From the NCBI GenBank assembly GCA_009741485.1, contig CM019216.1:50421792-50485791 (forward strand): DNA of 64,000 nt. The letters run 5' to 3'. Positions within the stretch are counted from its first letter, which is position 1; each line of letters opens with the position of its first letter. Made by a program: the position numbers and the translations under genes. The notes beneath the pieces were generated by a model. That model made no database searches and was not told the DNA's origin. It was given only the letters and a program-made list of their open reading frames with translations. Positions 1-14,099 of the stretch are shown here, one piece after another. The stretch is from Malurus cyaneus samueli. Taxonomy: Eukaryota; Chordata; Aves; Passeriformes; Maluridae.

Positions 1-3000
1 GCAAGTTCTAGCCAGACAAATTTGAAAGATACAGGAAGGACATTTTGAATTGTAAAGGTAATTAGCCAATGAAACAAACTGCCTTTGGAAATAAGAGATC
101 CTAATAAGCAATAACAAATGCCTCTGAGGATGAAACTTCAACTCTAACATTCGTTTCTGGCCTTAGTTCTTAGAGTTATTGTGTGGTAAGTAATGTATTT
201 ACAGAAGTATCCAACATTGACAGAAATGGGAACATTGTGATCTTTGCAAACTACTTATTTTTATATTGCTAAATGCTGTAAACTGCTAAATATTGAATAG
301 TGCATCTATATCCCACAGGAAAAGAGACTAAAGAGCTTTAGTTTCTAATGCAACAGAAGAGAAACCAATCCTGCCTGTACAAACTGGTATTTGTGAGTAA
401 GAAAATATCCAGGGCTGTCTTACTCTTTTCTTTTTCCCCTACATCAAAACAAAGCCAAGTAAAAATTAAGAACTATCAATCTCTTCAGCCACTTGGCTTG
501 TGGGCTAAACACAGCTCCTTTGTACTGTCGTATTATTATTCTAAATGAAAATTGGCCAAATAACCTGTTTGCTCCCTTCTTTACCATAGCATGCACCATC
601 ACCGTGGTAATGGTAATTAACTATAATGTCACATGTGAATTTGTCAGCCGTGCTACATCTTACTCCCGTGAAAATAACTTCAGTCATTGGAAGTTTCATC
701 TTTGTCACATTTTTGGTCGGAATCTCTTTCATTTCATTGCTCTGAGCAGCTGCCCTTTCCCTGTAATTCCTTCTCCATTGCCCCTCTCCATGCAACTGCC
801 CCTGTGGAGCCTTATCTGCCCTGGATTTAGAGTGGTACAGTAATAAAAGTGGTGAGACAGGAATGAAGGGAATATCACATGGCTGAAGGACAGCTGTGAG
901 ATGATGACCTGCTGACCTGTAATTACACTAGGCAAATTCCTAGCCTGGAAATCAGCAACAAACTTTCATTGGCATCCAAGGCACAGTATTTTTCTCCTGG
1001 TACCCAGAATATTCTTAGTGCCTATCTTAGGGCTGTAGAAAGATGTTAGGTAGAGCATGCTTTGCTCACTTGATCAAGCTAAAGAAAGGCAGGAAACATG
1101 AAAATGAAAACACTGAAAATTTTCCAGTTGTATCCTCTTCTACCTCATTTTTTTTTTTAAGAAACCATCAAACACCATTTCAGCACCACCTTCTCTCGTG
1201 TCTAACCCTGTGTCACCTGCAGCTGCTAAAAACTACAGCATTATTTATTGTATGTCATAACAATTTAAAGGAAGAGTCTTAAGAAATCACTGGTGATGTC
1301 ATCTGTAAAATTTTATTAGACACTTCGAAGAATTATACCTCATAAATGGAACAACATCACATATTTTTAAATCCTCTTAATAAGGTGTACATTGCAGTAC
1401 TTAATACTAACACTACAGCATAACATATCCTTTAATTTCAGGGGTTTTTAGCAAGAGAACATTGAAGAACAGTCTGTAAGAATGAAAGCAACAGCTCATT
1501 CCAGCCCCAAGCAGTTGCCTAATTCTCTAATACTATCTGGTGATATACACAGCATTAAATAAACTCAATTCCCTTTACCTTGGTTTCAGCAGTTTTGACC
1601 TTGAGAGCCATGGACACATGATGAGTGAAAGGAAGTGCTGTTGCTATATTCCATATGCCAACATTAGCAGGAAGAAGCAGCTGATTTTCACCCCAAAAAA
1701 CATTCTTATAGGTAAGTGTAGGACAGGGTGAGGTGAGTTGATCGGATTAAACTGACTTGAGACAGAAGGCATCTGTGAGCTAAATGTAAGCTGCTGAAGA
1801 GCAAAGAGAAAATCCTGCTTGCTCATGCAATGTTTGTGCTTCTGTAGCTACAGTCAGCCAGAGAATATCTGCACTATAACTTGGATATTTAGACACAACA
1901 TTATTATTCTTTTCTACCTTTTAATTGCCTTTTTTCCAGCATTCATGAAATCACAGTTCCTTGGGGTTATTATAACTTCTTACTTTTAATTATCTTTTAC
2001 ATTTTCTTGCATTAATTCTATTGACTATAGATGTGGAGTGGTACAGTCTTCACAATGTTCTTTGCTAACATTTTTCTTCTGACTATCACTTTATTACATC
2101 AAGTATAATTCACATTAAATTAGGTATAATTAAGTTCAGAAATTCCAGACTTCTGTTATGACTCTTCTTTTCCTGAACCGTATTTTGTTCCTTCAGGAGA
2201 ATGAAATTTAGTGTGCTTTAAAGCACATCCAACTTCTACTGAGCAATTCCTTAATGGATTCAAATTTGACTTTTTACAGGCACATTATGATTCAGTATGC
2301 TGTGTTATTTGGAAAAAGAAGATGCTTCTGAAACTGAGTCAAGAATGAACTTTTTTTTCTGCTGACACTAACATAATATGTGCAAATTTCATTAGGGTTT
2401 TTTATGCCTTTTTAGTCACACAAAATAAATGTTATCTGCTGTAAAATGCAGTCTGCACTCGCAAACAAGAGCTTTCACTCACAGATTTGATAGCTCCAGA
2501 TTGTGAATACTGTCAGGGAAATTACTGGTAGTATTGTGTGAAATTCCTTCCTGTGCAAAAATACTAGCATGAAAATCTCTGCATCAGTAGTCCTATTTTG
2601 AGGGACGAAGCGATGACAAAGGAATATACTGAAACAAAGTAAAAACCCTCAACTAAGTTTCTTAAGCATTTGCAATAGTCACAAGTAGCAAATAAAGAGG
2701 AAACATTTGCTTCAATAATTAAAAAATACTTGAAAGGAGCAATAGAATTCATTCAAAGAGAACAGTATCTACCCCAAAGAATCAGCTGAAAACAGGCATG
2801 ACCTACAATTAATCTGCAGAAACTTTTTCAGCAGCTGTAACTAGAAAGATAATTGAAAAGGTAGTGGATTGCATTAATCTAAGATAACTATGAAACATAA
2901 CAAGAGTGTACATTCACTGTTTTTTTCATAAAGAGTTGGTTGAACCAAAGACTGATGATAGAAACAAAGTCAACGAGTTTAACAGTGGAAGCTGTAGGCA

Positions 3001-5560
3001 TGGATTTGTTGGGGAGACAAAGAGGTTCTTCCCATTTGCATCATACAACTGAAAACTTAAAATACTCTGGGAAAACTGATCATATTTCTTTTACACCCTT
3101 GATTCAAGGTTGTAAATTGTGGTAACCCAGTGAACAGGATCAAATCAAACTTGGAAGTGGCAGAAAGCGTGTGTGACCCAAAATACTGACTAAGTCACTG
3201 GACAGTGAATGTTACCTTTAAAGGTGTTAGCAACATGTTGAGACAATGGAATAATCATGTTTTGTATTTTTTATTTTCTTAAAATTTACTGGGTCAACTG
3301 TAGAAAAAATGGCAATGCCTATTCAGCAGAGAGAGACAAAAGACAAGTTTCAATATAAGTCAAAAGAAATTATTTAATCTGGTCTCAATGAGCCCTACTT
3401 TTAAATACACACTTAAAAAATTATTACACTACAGAATTTTATTATATCTTTAGGGAAAATAGTGCTCCATTACTTTTGAACCTCTGGAGTTCATGCTAGT
3501 TTGCTTTATGGAAACACACAGGAAATGGTTACTTTGGTAAGATATGAATACCTCACTCTCACATGTTTGACAGTTATTAGTAAAAACTGTCTTTTGACAT
3601 TTGGCTTTATGCACTTACTTTCTTTGTAGTGATATGTAATGCTCAATACCTAAGAGACATTAAAAAAGCTATAACAGCAGAAAATTGCAGAATGGAGAAC
3701 ATATTTTGAAAGTAAAATTAAGGATACTCCTATAGGACACTAGTTGTTTTAAAGAATATAGTAATGGCCCCTAATAATACCAAGGTGATACCTAGTTCCT
3801 ACCTGCTACCGGTGCCAAAACAAAAAGTCAGATGTAATAAATGTAATAATGAGCTGTGAGGAAAATTTTCTAAAGCTTACAGCTATATTTGCTACCTAAT
3901 CTTACAGTTTAGTGTTTGTTTTTCTGGTTTTGGCTTTTTTTTTAGAATGTTTCCATTTGCGCCCACAATTTGTGATGCTGTCAAATTGTATTGCAATAAT
4001 AATTAACAATTTGAAGAACTGCATCATACAGCAATACTACAGGAAATATCCCATGGAAAAGAACACGTAATTTGTGTTGCTGTTAGGCTGATTGTTTGCA
4101 CTACAGCCCTGTGCCTTTAAAAGTAGAGCTAGACCAGGAATCATATTTCTTGGGTAATTCAAAAACCTGAAAGAAAGTTTTAGAATCAGAAAGATTAATA
4201 AACATCAAGTTTTAGATTAATTTTGTTTAGATTTATTATTCTGAGATATTTAAACAAATACAGACTCAACCAAATGGATGCTGACTGGATTGGTGAGATA
4301 ATTTTAGTTTACTGGATGATGACATCAAAACATGTGTACTCTGTCTCCATCTGCTGATAGGGAAAAACTACACTTACATTGTGTGTGAGGATAGAAGAGC
4401 TTGGAAAAATAAATGGTGGCCACTGTTGGCCAGAAATGACTGGCAGAATCTGTCAATGCAGTGAAGAGAACTAGCATTTTTCACTTAGAACAGACTAAAT
4501 ATAGCTTAATTGTGTCCTATGAAGGACAGCCCCTACAGTTTGGCATTGGTCACATATTGCATTGTACAGCCTCAATATGACAGTTTGATTCCCATATGGG
4601 AGGAGACAGAATTGTGTGAGCTCCAGGCTCTACCTCCATGAGGATTAAAGGAATTAGATTCTTTCCTTCTTTAACCTCTCTTGCAGATGGATACATTTCA
4701 AGGGATGAGAAATCAGAGAATTACGTGGAAGCAGGAATGTTCTTTGAATGTATCAGCCTATTATTAGTTCCAAATTTTGGTGAATTGCTTTTAACAGTGC
4801 CCCTATTTCTGATAATATTACCTAAAAGAACTTTCAATATAACTGATTAAATAAGAGGTGAATTTCACGAACTTTCAGCTTCTGAAAAGTTACCTCCTTG
4901 AATTTCTGTGTTAAAGCTTACAACTTTAAATGTTGTAAATGTTCATAGCACCAAAAGACTTCAACTCAAATATTGGTATAATTCTTTCTGATTAGCAAAC
5001 TGTAAATGAATTGGAATTCTTTTTAGAAATAATTAACCCCAATGAGCTACTTGTATCTAAGGAGTTGGCTTAATTAATAGCAAAAATAGTAAACAACATC
5101 TTTTGTTTTGTTAGCTGACACTGTTGGCTCTGTGAACAAGTTCAACATAAAGCTTGAAAGTATTGGCAAAGAAACCAATTTAATAGGCTTTATTTATTCA
5201 AAGTAGAAATTAATTTTATTGTTTGTGAATGGTGTGGGATTGATAGAACCTAAAATGAAGTCTTCTGTTTATCCAGAGAGAAGCTATAACACAATTGCAG
5301 CAATGCAAACTTTCCACTCTGGCCCCACTGTGTGTCTAAGAAGAAAGTTTAATTGTCTGTGTTTGAAAAAAAAATAAATAAAAAAGTTTAAAAAATCAAT
5401 ATTTGGCCTTTCTGCTGAGAAGCTAAATGTGCTGACAAGCCTACATTTTGAAGATATTCTGGCATTCCATAAGTGTTAGTGGGAATTTTTGGTGAGCACA
5501 GTGAAGCACTGAAAAATCCCTGTAGGACTAGACTGACAAAAACTGAGGAGCTGCAAAAAT
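1..5560. other. AT-rich non-coding DNA, no gene recognised
   Basis: Open frames here are short, scattered on both strands and lack recognisable domains or paired splice signals. The stretch holds ordinary A/T homopolymer runs and no repeat I can name. It lies upstream of the L3MBTL3 promoter, and in human the upstream neighbour is TMEM244. I looked for a conserved TMEM244 segment by eye on the - strand and did not find one, but small exons could have been missed. Confidence 0.55.
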
Positions 5561-6470
5561 TGCTGCTATGGTTAGAGGAAAATGCATCATGCTGGATCAA
5601 ACAGCTGGAGACAGGAAAGGATGCTGCATCTCCAGCACACATACATGTACATGCACACATCACATCACATCTATGCGTATATGTACAAATACACATGTAT
5701 GCCCCATGGCTCACAGGCAGGCACACAGACACTCACACACACAGACAGCACCAATGGGCTCATTCTGCCCACATCGTTGCCTCACCAGGCTGGAGGCCCA
5801 TTAGTGAGAAGAGGTATGTACACACAGAAAGCCAGCTGTGACCCAGCTCCAGGAGCTGGATCAGCACACAGTCTGCCCAGCAGTTGACATCTGGATCCCC
5901 ATTTGTCCGGTTGCTGAGACCAGGACATATTACACCCTGTGGCTGCAGCCCCACTCCAGTTTCTGGCCCAGACTCACACACAAACACACTTTTCCACACT
6001 TGATCCTTCACCACTCATCTAAATCGCTCCTTTCCTAGTCTTTGATTCAACCCCTAAACATCTCATCATAAATACTGGGCAAACCCAAAAGCCATTCTTT
6101 CCTGCATTCCATACTACGTCCCACCCCTTTAGCCTGAAAGGTGATTCAAAGAGAAGCTCCCAGTGACTCACCTCGATGGCTTTCACACCTGGACAAAGGG
6201 ACTGAGGTTCTCCCGATAAAAACCTGGAAGGTGTTTGGGTTTGCTCCTCACAGGCTGTAATTTGTGTTCCCGCCTGCCATTGAATGTCAGAGCTTCCCTG
6301 GGCTTGCAGAGACGGGTCAATGGCTCTCCCAGATGGGTCTGGGAGCAGCCCAGCACTGGAGTGTTTGAGGTCCCCTCTGACATTCCTCTATTCACTCTCT
6401 CAGGGCTGTTCGGACAGGCTGTTACCACATCATCTATCAGCTGCCAAGACTGTTTGTTCACCATTTAAAA
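5560..6470. other. GC-richer island within AT-rich DNA
   Basis: This stretch is visibly richer in G+C than its flanks. Overlapping open frames of 66-122 codons occur on both strands, the pattern expected when stop codons are rare for compositional reasons. None reads like a known protein. The left part is a degenerate CA repeat. It could be an old repeat or a conserved non-coding block. Confidence 0.4.
5635..5750. repeat. Degenerate CA/TG microsatellite
   Basis: The run is dominated by CA dinucleotides mixed with ATG/TAC steps (cacatacatgtacatgcaca and similar), ending in a cleaner CACACACAC tract near 5735. The interruptions suggest an old simple repeat. It explains the Thr/His/Cys-rich frames that cross it. 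Confidence 0.75.
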
Positions 6471-9400
6471 AAAAAAAGCTGAAATCTAACTGACAGAATA
6501 CTACAGGTGGTTTTGGAATGGTTGAGCAGTTAATGGGATTATCTGTGGTATAATTGATTCAACTATAAATTGTATACATCACGTGAAATCTCAGCAAGCA
6601 GCCACACACTGTGTATATCCTGGTAACACACGAGTGCTGTGGATGGTCCTGGGCCAAGAGTCATGGCAGGACCAGTGTGTTCTCACTCCAGCAGACAGAA
6701 TGCCCACAATCCATGTGAGAAACATGACCAAGGACTGTGCCATCCTCCCCAGCTGTGTTAGCCAGCATGGACAAGAACCTTTCCTGTTACAATTTAATTC
6801 AATATTCCATCCCATTTCCATGTTCAGAAATGTTCCCAGTCACTGTTTTAATTTGCTGGGGTGGATATAACTGTCATAGATATTACAGTTTTAATTTACT
6901 GGGGTAGATGCAATGTAGAACCTCCACAAGATGACCTGTCTCATTTCTGTTCATTGTAGGCAGGTGTCCCCAGCACAGTAATGTGTGGCACTAATTAATG
7001 TTCTCTTTTTGGTGCTCTTAGGAGAGATACTGGGATTGATTTGGCATGGAAACTGAATTCGTTTTTCATTTGCAGAAGCACGTATTCTGACTGAAGGGCT
7101 GATTCCAGCATGGGCAAGGTAGCAGAAAGAAATTTGCACTGCCAATAGCTATCATAAACCTGTTAATATACAGCTGGGGGGTTGCTGGGGAAGGACTATT
7201 GGGATGCCTACAAGTTCACACGTTTCCCTTTACTCTCTGAAGATAGAGTTTAAATAAACCTGCCTCAGTGCTTTTGCACTGGGTTCCTAGGAAAATGCTG
7301 TAAATTATTCTGCATGCATTTTGTCCTGATCATGGAGTATGCCTTTTCTGTTTCTCAGTACTCGGGGAAAATGATTATTTTAGAAAGAGCAAGCTTGGGA
7401 GCAAGAGATGTCTGTATGAAGGAGTCAGGATAAATGATGTATTTTCTTATTACATGGAGAAGAGCCTCAAATTCATGGTTTTTGTTATATTCCATCTTTA
7501 GTTTGAACTCATCCTTCTAATATGAGAAAATAGAGGAATTCCAAGATTGATCTGACGTGGAATAAACCATGTCCAGGGTGAATTTCCATCTGCAAAATTT
7601 TCTCATTTATCTTGATGTTTCTGCAGTCATATTTACACTGCATTTACACATAGAAAATACAAAGTATGCTGTTGAAACAGTTGCATTACTTTCACACTCG
7701 AGTTCAGCAGATTTGAAAATGAGAGCAAAGATTGTGCTGCGACATTGTCTCTTTCTAGAGAGAAATGCCTTCCATTTACAAGGAAAAAGATACTTTTCCC
7801 AACCTTTTACTCCAAAAGCAATTTTGAATCTTCGGATCAAACACTTTAATACAACAGACAGCTTCTGCTCTCAGTTACACCTGTTGAACTTCATTATCTT
7901 CTGTTCTGCCCTAATTACATATAGACAAATTCATTCACTTGACCTTGTTGACCCTGCCATTAGAACTTTAATTAACTCTTGTGACCATGATTCATGGCCC
8001 AGAACAGAATGCAAGTCACTTTATCACAACTAGTTTGGTAAATGGGGCTAAGGTATATTTTCAATGAATTGAGCATTTGTCTGTGATCACTGAATAGGAG
8101 ATTGGGTACAGATGCATTCAGTAACTCGATGAAACATCTATGTATATTTATATATTTGTCTAATACAGTGTAAGCAGACATATCATTAAGCTCTGAAACA
8201 TGATAAATTTTGTCATCTAAAGAATTTTTACTCGATTTTAATGCTCCCCTGACATTAGATCCAGCTGATATTTGTCAGAAAACAAACAAACAAAATCGTA
8301 TTTATGACATCTCCAAAATGAATGTCAACAGCTCTTTAGCACAACTCCAGTTTAATAGAATTCATTATTAAATGGTTTTCCACACTAAAATAGCTAATGA
8401 CATCCTAATATGAATTTCAGCAGTCTGAAATCTTCCCTAAATCCATTTTTTTCACATCCCATTGCTCAAATTTGCAGCATTGAAGGGATTCCCCTGCCAA
8501 TTCAGGATGCTCTAAAACTGGAGGACCTGTGTTCATAGCTGACCTTTTGTAACTCTTTGATTCCTGTCACTCACTGACTATTGGCATGTCTTCTAGACTG
8601 ACTGACATCGTTGCCTCTCAAGTGTTTAATCTCCATCATTATGGAATTGGCTCCCAGTAGAATTTAGAAATGCAGGACTCGTATCTTTTTGCTATCTTAA
8701 AATCAGATCTAAGAATATTGTATTCTGACACTGATTTTAATGGGTTTTTTTAAAATTTTCTTTTAAATTTATGTAAATCCTTGTCCAGAAGTTTTTGCCA
8801 CTTTGAGTTTGAGGCAGTTATGAGAGGATAACAGTGTTTTTCTATGTCAGGTATATTTCCTGTGTCATGATACATGTGGTACTAATAGTCAGGGACTAGT
8901 ATAGTAACAAAGATCATTTAACTACTACAAGCAGATAAATGTCCAGCCACTTTTAAGAACAACTGACTTAATATTAGAAGCAGGGAAAATAAACTAGCTC
9001 ACATAAATGCATAAGTACTACCAGGCCACCCACCACCAAAAAGTACATCTTTTTTGCATTTCCTGAGCAGATTCTGGTAGCTGCTTTGGGTTCGGAGGTT
9101 TGGCATTTGATCTCTAGCTGTGACTAGTTTTTCTGTTAGTAACTCATAACCTTAATACAAACAATCTGACTTGGCTATGTCATTCATTGCTTTTCCCACA
9201 TGAGCAGCTGCAGTTCCAGTCACTGAGATTACTCAGGTAGGGCTAGTTTGGCTGTGTGAAAATTTACAGTAATAGCACTTCTTTAAATCCCAGAGAGAGA
9301 TTGACAGGAACGGCAGATGGGCGAATTAGAAAGTGTCTAATCATCATATGTTGTTCCATACAGGTGATCTGTATCCAGCCATACTGTATAGAAAGTATTA

Positions 9401-9617
9401 GAACAATTGGAAATGTTTTTTGTTAGACAGCTTGAGTCAGGACGTTTTTCCTGTCTGAATGTACAGTTCTGGGTGCACATACAGTTACTCTTTGAGGCTT
9501 CAAAAGAGTTTTTACCTGAAAATGTGTGTTTTCATTCACCTCAGCTGATTTAACACAACCCGTTATTTAAAATAATCACATACCGGTTTAAATTGCTGTC
9601 TGTGTTCAAAATAGTTG

Positions 9618-9631
9618 CCACTAGATGGCAA
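9618..9631 (+). promoter_or_regulatory. CTCF-type core motif
   Basis: CCACTAGATGGCAA matches the CTCF core consensus CCASYAGRKGGCRS at 13 of 14 positions, the last base being the exception. CTCF binds such sites to block enhancers and anchor chromatin loops. The core reads on the + strand, towards the L3MBTL3 promoter about 20 kb away. One motif match does not prove occupancy. Confidence 0.45.
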
Positions 9632-11338
9632 ACTGATTGTGTGCAGCCTTCCACACAAAGGGAACGTCTCTGCTGTCTGCTAGGTGACCAGGTGAACGTA
9701 TTGCATCAAATTTATCCTGCCCTGATTCCGTTGAAACCAGTGGAATTACACCAGAGAAACAGATGGCTCTTTAACCTTAGGTACTGAAAGCGCCTACAGT
9801 AAGTAAATATCATATTTGTTTCTGTTTGCTTGTTTAAATCAAGTCTGATGTACTAAGCCTTTTAACTTCACATCAGACAGGAAAAATGCCAGAGTTCAGG
9901 CCCATCATTCAGTTTTAGGGACCAGAAATGTTCCATGGGAATCAAGAGGTGGTGAGTGAGTGGCACATACTAACAGAGACAAAAGAGACTTGAAAACCAA
10001 GATCCTTTTTTATGTGTGCCCAGTTAGAACCTGTGTAAATGCTCACATTTTACAGTGCCCAATCCTTCACGTGACACAGATCTCTGATTTCGAGAGTTTT
10101 GCATCCATCAGTTCACACAGAGCCTCAGCTAGGGGCAGGACCCCTTATGATGTTATCCTTTTCTTTTCCCTCATAATTTTGCAATAGTGGATGGCTTTTA
10201 TAAGCAGCTGCTGCACATTTCCATACACAAGTGCTATTTGTGGTCACTTACAAAAAGTCATTAACACATTAACATATTCAAGATCTTGTTTTTATCCATT
10301 TCACACCAGTGGCACTTCACTGTTGCTGCCATAATTCAAGGAAATATTTGGTGATCCTAGATTAGAAACAATTGGCATAGGCCTTGTGTCTGTTAGTATA
10401 CTTCTCTATTGTTCATTGATCTGATATCAACTGTGAGAGACAGAAGTCCCTTTTAAAAGCAGGAATTAGCCAAAAACTATTGCTTGTTTACATTTTAGGT
10501 GTATATATTTTTTTTAAAGTATATATGTAAATGTTTGTCTAAATATTATATTCTTCCAGTGCCGTTAACTAATGTTGGTATCCATCTTTGATAAGTTTTA
10601 ATTTGAAATCTGAGGTTTCACATGTGTTATTTTGTGGATTAACTTGTTTGAATTTCTATGGGTTTTAAGGACAAAGGATTGGCAGTGGTATTGTAATTTT
10701 CTTATGGAATAGGCTGGCAATTCTGACTTGGGAATTTTTTATAAACACCAGTTTAGCTTACTGGTGCTATGATACCAAAAATAGAATTTGGGTTCTGATT
10801 TAATTTCTATTGGTATGGCAAATTGACAGTTTTTAAAAATACACAGAGGGTATAGAACATGTTAGAACCTCAAGCAAGATTCATTCTAAGAATATTTGCT
10901 TTAATCTGTTTCCTGAGAAGAAGTGTAGTAGGTCCACTGGGCTGACTGAATAGGGGTGCAGCTCCCTCTGGTTTTGCCAAGGCTGTGTCCAGTGAAGTGA
11001 TGTTTATTGCCACCCTTCACAGGCCTCAGGGATATTGTAGGCATCGCCCTCAGCGTGCCTGTTAAATTTCAACTGTGCACTAATGCAATCATTGCAATGG
11101 GATCTCACGCATGGGGCCATCAGTTATTCACTGGAATATTAGCAAGGAATCAGCACAGCATTTTCTGCCTCATGAACAATTAGCAGTGTGTAAGCAAGTT
11201 ATCCCAAACTTCCTGATAGTCCTTGGAAGTATCAGAGATCACCCACACCTGGATATGGCACGTGGGGCAGGACAAATCCATGCTTTAAGGTCATGTAGAG
11301 AATCTCTACTTTGCTTGTCCACCTTATACATGCAGATT

Positions 11339-11640
11339 TTACCGGACTTGGAGGTGAAAAAGAATAACCAGCACATTAAATTTGCCAAGTACTGCAGAGG
11401 ACATTTTCTTCCTCTGTTGCACAAAGTGTGGCTCATCTTCCAAGATCTCATCACCTGTTGGGCTGTCAGCTCTTGCTGTGGGCTTGGGGACAAGTGTTAC
11501 TTCCATGTCCTCCTTTTTGACTGTGGCTAACAAATCTCTCACTCTTTTGGGCACTCAAACCTTATTCATCTCACTTAATAGCTTAATTTTGGATGTAATG
11601 CAGTAACAGGTCTGGCTTAAACTTAATTGTATTCCAGAGG
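11339..11640 (-). pseudogene. Possible decayed coding fragment, family unknown
   Basis: Read on the - strand, this stretch stays open for about 100 codons apart from one TGA at 11555-11557. The composition is protein-like: mixed charged residues, a Lys/Asp/Glu-rich centre (DLLATVKKEDMEVTLVPKP), then an acidic turn and a QQRKK basic patch. The TGA sits where a CGA arginine codon would be one transition away, as in a decayed copy. The frame ends in a TAA at 11336-11338. I see no flanking splice signals, poly-A tail or target-site duplication that would settle whether it is a processed copy or an old exon. The + strand is also open here (139 codons at 11111), so a chance origin is quite possible. 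Confidence 0.25.
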
Positions 11641-14099
11641 AGGTAGAATATGGCTCCTTCTGGCTGTAGGCTGTGAAAACAAAAGATCATACCTGCTGCA
11701 ACTTGCAACGTCACCATATTGCAATGCCAGAAAAAATGTTTGCAGGTTTTTTAGCCAAAATGCCATTGACCGTTGTCCTGAATATCAAGTAATGAGCTTT
11801 TGCTTGCAAATTAACTGCTCCTGAAAATTTAGCTCCTTCATAGGCTTTTCTTTCATCTAGAAGGAAAGGGAATCCAGTTCTTACATTAGATCATCTCTTT
11901 TATGGTTGAAGAAGCTCTTTCAGATAAAATGAAATGAATGTTTAAAAATCAATTTAGTGTCTCAATTTTTATTTTTTTTTTTGTATTCCATGAATATGTT
12001 TTCAGTACAAGACATTGCTCAAAGGAAAATTGCTTAGAGAAATCTACTGTAATATTTTAGATCTGTAATCCAAATGCAGTGGCATTCTCACAGTCTAGAA
12101 GGCTGAAGTATTTTTTCTGTAACAGATTGTTAACTTTTCCTATGAAAAAGGAATTTCTTTTCAACACTGTAAGCATACATCCTTATACATGTTTAAAATT
12201 AAAATAAAAATACTTATTTTTGGGTGACCTTTTAAAAAGGGGAATTATTGTCTTTGTTATGCTAACAGTTGTATTAAGAAACAGAGCAAGGTCTCAGGAT
12301 TTTTGTTATTTCTGCCTTAAAGTTTCTCTGTGGAATTTAGGAGGCCTTATCTTTCCTATGCATCTGCAATCAGTCTACAGTTATGTGGGAGAATAAGATT
12401 TCCTGTATTATAATTTTTTTATGGTTGGGTCAGGAGAAGGTGATATGAGACCTGTTAATGCAAGGTACCACATTGCATATGTTCACAATGGGGAAAAAAA
12501 AAGAAAAAGGAAAAAAAAATTAAACAGACTTAACAAATGACAGTTTCTAGCTCAAGTTTCTGCCATTTCATAATCTGAATGAATATTAAATTTAAATTCT
12601 GTGCTAAGTGCAGTTCTGATGCAGTTAGTGAATTTCTTTTTTGTTTTGATTTCTTGTTTGTGTGTTTGTTTATTTTTTCTAATTGCAGCATCATGAGATG
12701 TAAACATCTCTCCAAGATTAGGGGTGGCCCGAGTTTGATTTCAGTTGAACAGGGAACACTTGTAATTTCCCTCATGTAAGCCTTTGCTTTCAGCGCTCTA
12801 GCCTGAGAAGTTGCACTGCAAATTATCGTGCTGTTAGGCATTCATCCGGCTGTGTAATACCTGAGTCACTAAAAGATATAAAAGACTCTTCAGAGTTTCA
12901 TCCTCCCATGCTACTACAAAAAATACTCCTTTTCTACCCCACGTTTTTGGCTCTGTGTCTTCCTACATTAGCTGTCATTTAATGAACTCTACTTGGGTAT
13001 GAAAGAATCATAGTCTGTGTTTCTTGAGTTTGAAAATAAAATGAATAGAGTGCTTCAAACAATTGTTCCATTGAAATTTATTTGTCTACATGATATTCTA
13101 CTGTAACTCCAAACTGTACTCGGGTTTCTATCCAAAAGTGGAGGTTCTATTTTAGTTACAAAGGTTTACCACATAGGTTTTTATTCAGTAAATCCAAGTT
13201 ACAGTGATTTTTTTAACTCCAAAACTATTTTTTTTCTCCTTATGTATTTAATTCGAGAACACTGTTGACCCTTTGCATGAGATGAATCACTGCAAATTAA
13301 AAAAATGCCAAAAGCCCTGTAGGACTGAACTAAATGTTCAAGTTGAAGCAAACAAATCCATGTAGTTTTGCATAAATAAAATAGTTGTTTATGGAAATAT
13401 TCAACTTGAAATATCCTGAAATAAACAAATTAAATTGCATTTCTCTATTAGGAGGGTTATCTGAACCTGAAGAACACTTTGAGGTGAGAAGCATTAATTG
13501 CCATAGAATGGGAAAGCCAAAACTATGAGTCAAAACTATTCAGTAATATCCAATGCCCAACGTGACAAGGACCCAACTTCTCAAGCTTTTAGGTCTGTAG
13601 CATTATTCATATGTCTGTAGCAGAATTTAGTTATGCCTAACCAACATTATTTCAAACCAGATCTCAGATCTTTGGGTGGCTCTCTGAAAATGTGAAATTA
13701 GTGACCGTCTGAAAATTACTTGTTTGCTAGTATATGAAAACTGTCAGAGGCAAAGAAAGAACCTAATTTTCAGCATCTCCATGCAGGTGGCTTTCCTTCT
13801 AGCAATCCACTGCTTAATGCATTTCACACCTTCTGACTGCCAGAGTCAATGAAGCAGAAGCTTTGTAACCTTCAATATATAACCTTGTGGAAACCCAGAG
13901 GAGATTTCTTATAATGGGGTTCCCTGAGTCAGGCTGGGTTTCTGTAGAAGAAATAGTCTATCATCATGCCATGAGTGTATCATTACACCTGTGCCCAAGG
14001 GTTCAAATTAAAGTTTCAAAAGCAGTGTCAATGACTGCATTTCCTATATGTTAAAAGTTTACATTTAACCTTGCATTGCACCTTTAAAATGCTGGTTTA

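Noticed and set aside
5473..5841. 122-codon frame (+) rich in His/Thr/Cys
   Set aside because: It crosses the CA microsatellite, and three frames on both strands are open over the same bases.
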